From an uncultured Chloroflexota bacterium (GTDB lineage Bacteria > Chloroflexota > Limnocylindria > Limnocylindrales > Limnocylindraceae): a DNA stretch of 33,689 nt. Location: assembly GCA_903864185.1 (NCBI GenBank), contig CAIPEX010000054.1:1-33689 (forward strand). Reading direction: 5' to 3'. The notes beneath the pieces were generated by a model, which saw only the letters and a list, made by a program, of their open reading frames with translations, did no database searches and was not told where the DNA came from. Within the stretch, counting starts at the first letter, position 1, and the number at the start of each line of letters is the position of its first letter. Shown here one piece after another: positions 25,811 to 33,689 of this stretch. The translations under genes and the position numbers were made by a program.

Positions 25811-26730
25811 CCACGAGTCCAGCGGATTCGGGCGACCAGGGGAGGGGCGGCGGCGCCACGGCGGGCGCACTGCATATTGTCTCCACGCCGATCGGCAACC
25901 TCGCAGATTTAAGCGCCCGCGCTGCCGCCGTTCTTCGCGAGGTCTCAACCATCGTCGCTGAAGATACGCGAGTGACACGCACGCTTCTCCAGTCCATCGG
26001 TGTCTCCGTGCCACTCGTTGCGCTTCCCGCCTTTGATGAAATCGAACGGATCCATCCCATCATTCAACGTCTCAAGCAGGGTGAGGCGGTCGCCTTCGTG
26101 ACGGACGCGGGGACGCCGCTCGTGAGCGATCCAGGGGCACGCCTTGTGGCGGCAGCGATCGCTGAAGGAATTCGCGTTATCCCAATACCAGGTGCGTCAG
26201 CGCTGCTCGCTGGCCTCGTCGCGTCAGGACTCGCAAGTGCACGCTGGTCGTTTGAAGGGTTCCTTCCGCGCAGCGGGAGTGAGCGTGCTGCCGCCATCGA
26301 AGCGATTGCGGCCGACTCGCGCACGACGATCATCTATGAGGCGGGGAATCGCGTCGCAGAGACGCTTGCGAATCTCACCTCTGCCTGTGGATCCGATCGC
26401 CCCGCGGCGGTCTGTCGGGAGCTGACAAAGCTCCATGAAGAGGTACGCCGCGGAACGCTGGGGAGCCTTGCCGACGCAATGGCTGCTGGCAGCATTGATG
26501 CGCGCGGAGAGTTTGTGATCGTCATGGAGGGCGCACTAGAACTTCACGTCGATAGTGCGGACGACCCGGATGGCCCGTACGCAGCAGCGCTCGTGGTTGT
26601 TGAACGCTGCGTTGCATCGGGCGAGTCGCGGAGTCGTGCGGTGCGGCGAATCGCACTCCTCTGGCGAATCGACCGACGTCGCCTCTGGGCTGCTGCCCAC
26701 GGCGGAGAGGGCGACGCCGCGGTCGACTAG
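25807..26730 (+). CDS. rsmI: 16S rRNA (cytidine(1402)-2'-O)-methyltransferase RsmI
   Basis: TTGA overlap with nadE; LHIVSTPIGNLADLSARAAAVL, EDTRVTRTLL, VTDAGTPLVSDPGARLV, PIPGASALLAGLVASGL. Confidence 0.94.
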   Translation: MTTSPADSGDQGRGGGATAGALHIVSTPIGNLADLSARAAAVLREVSTIVAEDTRVTRTLLQSIGVSVPLVALPAFDEIERIHPIIQRLKQGEAVAFVTDAGTPLVSDPGARLVAAAIAEGIRVIPIPGASALLAGLVASGLASARWSFEGFLPRSGSERAAAIEAIAADSRTTIIYEAGNRVAETLANLTSACGSDRPAAVCRELTKLHEEVRRGTLGSLADAMAAGSIDARGEFVIVMEGALELHVDSADDPDGPYAAALVVVERCVASGESRSRAVRRIALLWRIDRRRLWAAAHGGEGDAAVD

Positions 26731-26736
26731 TTGAGA

Positions 26737-27132
26737 TTAGGCACCAACCGGTGCCACCTCTTCACCATACTCCGCCTCACCGATATCGTTCGGCTCTCCA
26801 CCGCTTGCCACTGGCTCGGCACTCTGTGGCTTCGGGCCGAGGAACTCGAGACGGTTCACGATCACCTCTGTCATCCACCTCCGCGCACCGTTTGACTCCC
26901 ATTCATGTGTCTTCATGCGCCCATCAATAGAGACGAGAGACCCAGCCTGAAGGTGCTCAGCAGCAATCTCTGCCAGCTTCTCCCAGAAGACCACACGGTG
27001 AAATTCAGTCCGCTCCTCACCACCGCGGAAGTCGTGGGTGGCGATGCTCCCGACGGCCACCCGTGTCCCTGAGGGGAGCGCTTTCATCTCGACTGGTTTC
27101 GTCATTCTCCCCGCGAGCATGACCTTGTTCAT
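26737..27132 (-). CDS. ssb: Single-stranded DNA-binding protein
   Basis: MNKVMLAGRMTKPVEMKALPSGTRVAVGSIATHDFRGGEERTEFHRVVFWEKLAEIAAEHLQAGSLVSIDGRMKTHEW; AGGAGGTGCC RBS before ATG at 27132; track start over-extended. Confidence 0.9.
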   Translation of the reverse strand: MNKVMLAGRMTKPVEMKALPSGTRVAVGSIATHDFRGGEERTEFHRVVFWEKLAEIAAEHLQAGSLVSIDGRMKTHEWESNGARRWMTEVIVNRLEFLGPKPQSAEPVASGGEPNDIGEAEYGEEVAPVGA

Positions 27133-27204
27133 GGCACCTCCTATGGCGTCACCCGGACCAACGGCCCTGCGCGGTTGAGCGCCCTTCGGGATGATCGCGG
27201 CGGG

Positions 27205-27225
27205 GGAGTACGGGCGGCGTACTCC
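27205..27225. promoter_or_regulatory. Inverted repeat in the divergent ssb/metG intergenic region
   Basis: GGAGTAC (27205-27211), 7-nt loop GGGCGGC, GTACTCC (27219-27225), directly upstream of a -10-like TGTAATACTCT and the metG ATG. Confidence 0.45.
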
Positions 27226-27242
27226 TGTAATACTCTGCAGCA

Positions 27243-28871
27243 ATGCGGTACTACCTCACGACGGCAATCGCCTACGCGAACAATAAGCCCGGACTCCATA
27301 CGCTCTATGAGGTCATTGGTGCCGATGCAATTGCGCGCTGGCGGAGGATGTCGGGCGACGATGTTCGATTCCTCACGGGGACGGATGAGTACTCGGTCAA
27401 CATCGCGACACGTGCGGCCGAAGAGGGGATGAGCCCGCAGGATTTCGTCGACGCCAAGGTCGCCCTCTTCCAGTCGAGCGAGGCGCGCCTCCTCATCTCG
27501 CCGGATCGCTTCATTCGGACAACCGATGCAGATCATCTCCTTGCGGCGCAAGAGATGGTGCGCCGCTCGCATGCTGCGGGTGATATCTACCTCGGCAGCT
27601 ACGAGGGCTGGTACTGCCCAAACGAGGGCTTTCGCACAGAGACCGATGTCGAGCGGGTTGGTGATGGGGCGGTCTGCCCCAATCATCCAGGTGTCGCGCT
27701 GGAGTGGCTAAAAGAGCAGAACTGGTTCTTCAAGCTCAGCGCCTACCAGGCGCGACTCGAGGCGTGGCTCTCGCAGGATCCTTCACCGGTCCAGCCGGCA
27801 TATCGACGCAATGAGATGCTCGGATTTGTTCGGCAGGGTCTTGAAGATTTTTCCATTAGTCGCGAGGGGGCAGGATGGGGGATCCCCTTCCCCATTCGCG
27901 CCGATGGCACGAGCGCCATTGCGCACGATGGAACTGCAGATCCGTCGGCTGGAACAATCTATGTTTGGTACGACGCGCTCATTAACTACTTGACCGGCGC
28001 AGGATTCCCCGTGAGCCCAGATGGCGCACCGTGGTGGCCGGCAGACCTGCAAATCATCGGAAAAGATATCAACCGTTTCCACTCTGTCTTCTGGCCAGCG
28101 ATGCTTTGGAGCGCAGGGCTTGAGGCACCGAAACAGATCTGGGTGCACGGCTGGCTCTTGAGCAGCGGTGAGCGTATGTCGAAGAGCCGCGGAAACTTCC
28201 TAGACCCTGACGATGCAGTGGCGGCGCTTGGGGCGGATGGTGCGCGATTTGTGGCCTTGCGTGAGGTTCCGTTTGATCGCGATGGCGAGGTGAGCTGGGA
28301 TTCCATCATCCGCCGCTACAACTCCGAGTTGGCGAATGATTTCGGCAATCTTGTGAATCGTGCAGTGACGATGGCACAGCGCTCATTCCCGGATACCGCT
28401 CCGCCTCCTCGTGCTGCTGCAGCATCGCCGCTCGGCACTGCGTGGGCCGCTACTCGCACGCGTGCATCCGATGCGATGGGGCAGGTTGCCCTCCATGAGT
28501 GGCTTGGCGCGCTCTGGGAACTTGTTGGGACAGCGAACCGCTTTGTCGATAGCGAGAAGCCGTGGGAGCTCGCCAAGGCTGCAAAAGATGGAGATGCTGC
28601 GGCGCGCGAACAGCTCTCTGGCGTACTCGGAGATCTCCTTGAAACGTGTCGCCTCATCTCGCTCTATGCCGCACCTGCGATCCCGCGTGTCGCTGCCCAG
28701 GTGTGGGAGCTCCTCGGACACCGCTGGCCGTACGACGAGGATGGTCATGGAGGACCAGCACTCGAGAAACTTGGCGAGTGGGGCGCCTGCGTTGCGGATC
28801 GTCCGCTGAGCAGCCCTGTGCCGCTCTTCCCAAGGCTTGAACGTGACGAGCAGTCTCCCGCCACTCGTTGA
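27243..28871 (+). CDS. metG: Methionyl-tRNA synthetase (divergent HIGH region)
   Basis: YYLTTAIAYANNKPGLHTLYEVIGADAIARW, FLTGTDEYSVNIA, VHGWLLSSGERMSKSRGNFLDP (KMSKS-type), Met-tRNA synthetase anticodon-binding-like C-terminus. Confidence 0.88.
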   Translation: MRYYLTTAIAYANNKPGLHTLYEVIGADAIARWRRMSGDDVRFLTGTDEYSVNIATRAAEEGMSPQDFVDAKVALFQSSEARLLISPDRFIRTTDADHLLAAQEMVRRSHAAGDIYLGSYEGWYCPNEGFRTETDVERVGDGAVCPNHPGVALEWLKEQNWFFKLSAYQARLEAWLSQDPSPVQPAYRRNEMLGFVRQGLEDFSISREGAGWGIPFPIRADGTSAIAHDGTADPSAGTIYVWYDALINYLTGAGFPVSPDGAPWWPADLQIIGKDINRFHSVFWPAMLWSAGLEAPKQIWVHGWLLSSGERMSKSRGNFLDPDDAVAALGADGARFVALREVPFDRDGEVSWDSIIRRYNSELANDFGNLVNRAVTMAQRSFPDTAPPPRAAAASPLGTAWAATRTRASDAMGQVALHEWLGALWELVGTANRFVDSEKPWELAKAAKDGDAAAREQLSGVLGDLLETCRLISLYAAPAIPRVAAQVWELLGHRWPYDEDGHGGPALEKLGEWGACVADRPLSSPVPLFPRLERDEQSPATR

Positions 28872-29688
28872 CGCGCACGGCCACCTGCAGGCCGAGCGAT
28901 TCACTGGTGATCGCACCGCCGTTATCGAGCGCGCACGCGCGGCAAACATGGCACGCCTCCTCATCCCTTCGTGGGATAGAGAGAGCGCAGCTGCCGGCAG
29001 GGAGATTGCTGCGCAACTGCCATGGGCCGATGCGGCGATAGGCATCCATCCGCATGTCGCCTCGATCGCCCCTGCAGAGCGCGACGCACTCCTCTCGACG
29101 GCAGACGACCCGCTCATTGTCGCGATCGGCGAGACCGGTATTGACACCGACAGGAACCGCTCGCCCCTTGCAGACCAGATCACGAACCTTGAAGCACACA
29201 TTGCCGTTGCCTGCGCGTTAGGGAAGCCGCTGATCATTCACTGCCGCTCTGTTATTGGGGCAGATGATGCGCAGCGCCAGCTTCTTGCAACGCTGCGCGC
29301 CTCGGAGATTGGGCAACCCGGTGGCGCGAAGGCGTTCGCTGGTCGCCCCGCATTCGTCTTGCATAGCGCGTCTGGTCCAGCGTCATATGTAGAGGGGGCG
29401 CTGGCACTCGGTGGGGCAGTGTCGATTTCGGGACTCGCCTTTCGTGCGAGCGAGGCGGCAACACGGGACTGGGTGCGCATCGTGCCCGTCGATCGGCTTC
29501 TTACGGAGACCGATGCACCGTGGCTCGTCATGCCGGGTGCCCCCGACCAGGAGCGCAATGAGCCGGCGAATGTGGCATACACGTTGCGCTGGGTGGCAGA
29601 GCAGCGCGGTGAGGAGATCGCAGAGCTCGCCCCGCGCCTTGTGGCGAACTACGATCGGATCTTCCCCAGGAGCGCGCCACGGGGCTAG
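28837..29688 (+). CDS. tatD: TatD family DNase/hydrolase
   Basis: [66 protein letters not shown] 28837 overlaps metG by 35 bp; the GTG at 28843 is possible. Confidence 0.88.
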   Translation: MNVTSSLPPLVDAHGHLQAERFTGDRTAVIERARAANMARLLIPSWDRESAAAGREIAAQLPWADAAIGIHPHVASIAPAERDALLSTADDPLIVAIGETGIDTDRNRSPLADQITNLEAHIAVACALGKPLIIHCRSVIGADDAQRQLLATLRASEIGQPGGAKAFAGRPAFVLHSASGPASYVEGALALGGAVSISGLAFRASEAATRDWVRIVPVDRLLTETDAPWLVMPGAPDQERNEPANVAYTLRWVAEQRGEEIAELAPRLVANYDRIFPRSAPRG

Positions 29689-29715
29689 TTGGCACTCTCT
29701 GGCGTCGAGTGCTAA
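29689..29715 (+). promoter_or_regulatory. CIRCE operator (HrcA site) for groESL
   Basis: TTGGCACTC-TCTGGCGTC-GAGTGCTAA; consensus TTAGCACTC-N9-GAGTGCTAA with one mismatch. Confidence 0.95.
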
Positions 29716-29718
29716 CAT
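29689..29718 (+). promoter_or_regulatory. Predicted groESL promoter overlapping CIRCE
   Basis: TTGGCA (29689-29694), 18-nt spacer, TAACAT (29713-29718). Confidence 0.5.
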
Positions 29719-29791
29719 TCCCGCAACGTCCGACGACAGGCGTCCCGGGCGAATCGTAGGGGCGGTGCGCCGCCCAAGTAGGAGGAAGAGC

Positions 29792-30091
29792 ATGGCAAAG
29801 AAGTCAGCACTCCGACCACTCGGCGATCGAGTTGTCGTCAAGCCCGTGCCGCGAGACGAGAAGACCGCGAGCGGGATCATCCTTCCCGACACCGCACAAG
29901 AGAAGCCCCAGGAGGGCGAGGTTGTCGCTGTCGGCCCAGGACGAATCCTTGATGACGGCAAGCGCGAGCCGATTGACGTGAAGGTCGGCGACCGCGTGCT
30001 TCACGCGAAGTATGCAGGCACGGAATTCAAGATCGATGGCGATGAGTTTCTCATCGTTGGCGCAAAAGACATTTTGGCCGTCGTCGAGTAG
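29792..30091 (+). CDS. groES: Co-chaperonin GroES
   Basis: [59 protein letters not shown]; track start at 29411 is an over-extension into tatD. Confidence 0.97.
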   Translation: MAKKSALRPLGDRVVVKPVPRDEKTASGIILPDTAQEKPQEGEVVAVGPGRILDDGKREPIDVKVGDRVLHAKYAGTEFKIDGDEFLIVGAKDILAVVE

Positions 30092-30099
30092 TTGCGTAG

Positions 30100-31752
<1,653 letters not shown>

Positions 31753-31766
31753 GCAGAGAAACCGTT

Positions 31767-31812
31767 AACGGCGGGGGGCTTGGCACGGCCAGGCTCCCCG
31801 CCGTTTCTCTTC
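31767..31812 (+). terminator. Rho-independent-type terminator after groEL
   Basis: AACGGCGGGGGGCTTGGC (31767-31784) pairs with GCCAGGCTCCCCGCCGTT (31788-31805), 18 bp with two GU pairs and a 3-nt loop, followed by TCTCTTCC. Confidence 0.85.
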
Positions 31813-31842
31813 CCGGTACCTGCTGGGCGGTAGAATCATCCA

Positions 31843-33689
31843 ATGAATCTTCCTCCCGACCCCACCGCTACGTCGGAGAAGACTGCCGCCCCACGGGCGC
31901 ACTCTGCTGCGGACCGGGCGAGCGTCGAGGAGCGTATTCTCGCCCCACTCAACGAGGCACAGCGCCGCGCCGTCACCACGACAGAGGGGCCACTACTCGT
32001 GCTCGCCGGTGCGGGCTCAGGGAAGACGCGCGTGATCACCCATCGCATTGCATGGCTCATCCAACACGAGGGGGTCGCCCCATGGAACATCCTTGCCGTG
32101 ACGTTCACGAACAAGGCTGCTGCGGAGATGCGCGACAGGCTCACCGAGATGATCGGGGACGCGGCGCGAGACGTCGCAATGGGCACATTCCATAGCCTCT
32201 GTGCCCGCATGCTCCGCCGCGACGGAGAGGCGATCGGCCTCCCAACTGGGTTCAACATCTATGACGCAGATGACCAGGCGCGGGTGATCAAGGGCTTCCT
32301 AAAGGAGGACGATCTCCCTGCGACGGGAGAGACGAAGCCGAGCCTGATCCTTGGCGCGATCAGTCGTGCGAAGAACGAGGGGCTCTCAGCAGAGCAGATG
32401 GAAGACCGTGCCATAACGCACCATGAGCACTTGATTGCCCGCTTTGCCAAGCGCTATGCGGCCGAGATGAGGCGACTCGATGCGCTCGATTTTGACGACC
32501 TCCTCCTCGAGGGGCTCCGCCTCTTGCGCGAGGCGCCTGCCGTAGCTGATCGATATCGAGCGAAGTGGCACTACCTCCATGTCGACGAGTACCAAGATAC
32601 GAACAGAATTCAATATGGATGGGTTCGCGAACTCGCGATGGGACGCGGGAATCTCTGTGTTGTGGGTGACGACGATCAATCAATCTACAGTTGGCGTGGT
32701 GCCGACATCCGCAACATCCTCGACTTTGAGCGCGACTGGCCCACTGCAACGATCGTGCCGCTTGAGCAGAACTATCGCTCGACGCAGACGATCCTCGATG
32801 CTGCACATGGTGTGGTTTCCAACAACGAGGGGCGTAAGGCGAAGAAGCTCTGGACGGAGCGTTCTGGCGGCCACACGATCCCGGTATTCGGCGCATTTGA
32901 TCAAGACGATGAGGCGGCGTGGATCGTGCGGCGGATCGAAGAGCTCACCGCAGCACGTCCAGGGAAGGCACCTGAGGCAGCACCGACCCCTCACGTGTTG
33001 AGCGAGATCGCGATCCTCTACCGGACCAACGCCCAGTCACGCGCCATTGAAGAGGCGCTTCTCCGCGCAATGGTTCCGTACCAACTCATCGGTGGCACGC
33101 GCTTCTATCAGCGCCGTGAGGTGAAGGATGCGCTCGCCTGGCTGCGCGTGTTGCGCAATGATGCCGACCGTATCTCGTTTGAGCGCATCATCAACGTCCC
33201 CCCACGCGGTATCGGCGAGAAGACCATTGAACTCCTTCGGGCGGCCGATGCTGCACGTGCGGGAGACGGAGTGGGTGCGTCGTACGGCGCGATTGTCGCC
33301 TCGGCAGGCATAGGAGAGCTTCAAGGGATTTCACCGCGCGCGCGCACCGCACTCGCAGGGGTGGCTGCGATCGTCGAGCGGCTGCGCTCACGATTGGCAC
33401 TCGTCGATCTCCCGGAGCTGCTTGACGCGGTCTACAGCGAGACGGGCCTCCGCGCGCACCTCGCAGCAGAAGGGGTGGAGGGCGAGGAGCGTTGGGCGAA
33501 CCTTCTCGAGTTGCGCGGGATCGCCGGCCGCTTCCTGGAACTCGAGCCACTTGATGCCCTCGACCGCTTCTTGGAGGAGACGGCGCTCGTTGCAGATCAA
33601 GATGCGCTTGAGGTGGATCTAGACCGCGTCACCCTGATCACCCTCCATGCTGCCAAGGGACTGGAGTGGCCGGCAGTGTTCATCAGTGG
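31843..33689 (+). CDS. pcrA: UvrD/PcrA-type DNA helicase, N-terminal portion (truncated by window end)
   Basis: Open to the window edge and therefore absent from the ORF track: LNEAQRRAVTTTEGPLLVLAGAGSGKTRVITHRIAWL, VTFTNKAAAEMRDR, LHVDEYQDTNRIQY, GDDDQSIYSWRGAD, EQNYRST, TLHAAKGLEW. Confidence 0.95.
   Translation, partial: MNLPPDPTATSEKTAAPRAHSAADRASVEERILAPLNEAQRRAVTTTEGPLLVLAGAGSGKTRVITHRIAWLIQHEGVAPWNILAVTFTNKAAAEMRDRLTEMIGDAARDVAMGTFHSLCARMLRRDGEAIGLPTGFNIYDADDQARVIKGFLKEDDLPATGETKPSLILGAISRAKNEGLSAEQMEDRAITHHEHLIARFAKRYAAEMRRLDALDFDDLLLEGLRLLREAPAVADRYRAKWHYLHVDEYQDTNRIQYGWVRELAMGRGNLCVVGDDDQSIYSWRGADIRNILDFERDWPTATIVPLEQNYRSTQTILDAAHGVVSNNEGRKAKKLWTERSGGHTIPVFGAFDQDDEAAWIVRRIEELTAARPGKAPEAAPTPHVLSEIAILYRTNAQSRAIEEALLRAMVPYQLIGGTRFYQRREVKDALAWLRVLRNDADRISFERIINVPPRGIGEKTIELLRAADAARAGDGVGASYGAIVASAGIGELQGISPRARTALAGVAAIVERLRSRLALVDLPELLDAVYSETGLRAHLAAEGVEGEERWANLLELRGIAGRFLELEPLDALDRFLEETALVADQDALEVDLDRVTLITLHAAKGLEWPAVFIS

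Noticed and set aside
26740-26755. GGCACC-AACC-GGTGCC palindrome between rsmI and ssb 3' ends
   Set aside because: Only a 6-bp stem without a U-tract on either strand, and it lies in ssb codons; not enough to call a bidirectional terminator.
29411-29791. N-terminal extension of the groES ORF through tatD and CIRCE
   Set aside because: GroES starts at [14 protein letters not shown] (29792) with a strong RBS; upstream is tatD coding plus the promoter region.

Overview
The window is a high-GC bacterial chromosomal segment, almost all of it conserved housekeeping genes. My guess is Chloroflexota or a neighbouring lineage, but I did not test the taxonomy. It opens with the 3' end of mraZ and a nearly complete division/cell-wall (dcw) cluster: rsmH, ftsL-like, ftsI, murF, mraY, murD, ftsW, murG, murB, ddl, ftsQ, ftsA, ftsZ, then yggS and yggT. 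murE and murC are missing from their usual places. A tRNA-Val(CAC) follows. Next is a secreted Pmp-like right-handed beta-helix protein with nine FxxN/GGA repeats under its own strong promoter; this is the clearest accessory gene. The rest comprises acnA (minus strand), a NUDIX hydrolase, gcvT, gcvH, a solute-binding protein with no transporter genes beside it, nadE, rsmI, ssb (minus), a MetRS with non-canonical motifs, tatD, CIRCE-groES-groEL with a terminator, and a truncated pcrA/uvrD helicase that the ORF track misses. I found no CRISPR array, phage, IS element or recognisable defence system. The best candidates for a second look are the homogenised FTKN repeat protein, the nested hairpins at the ftsI/murF junction where murE would normally sit, a probable CTG start codon for yggS, the 95-bp ftsW/murG overlap, the variant MetRS and MurD motifs, and a probable leaderless pcrA.
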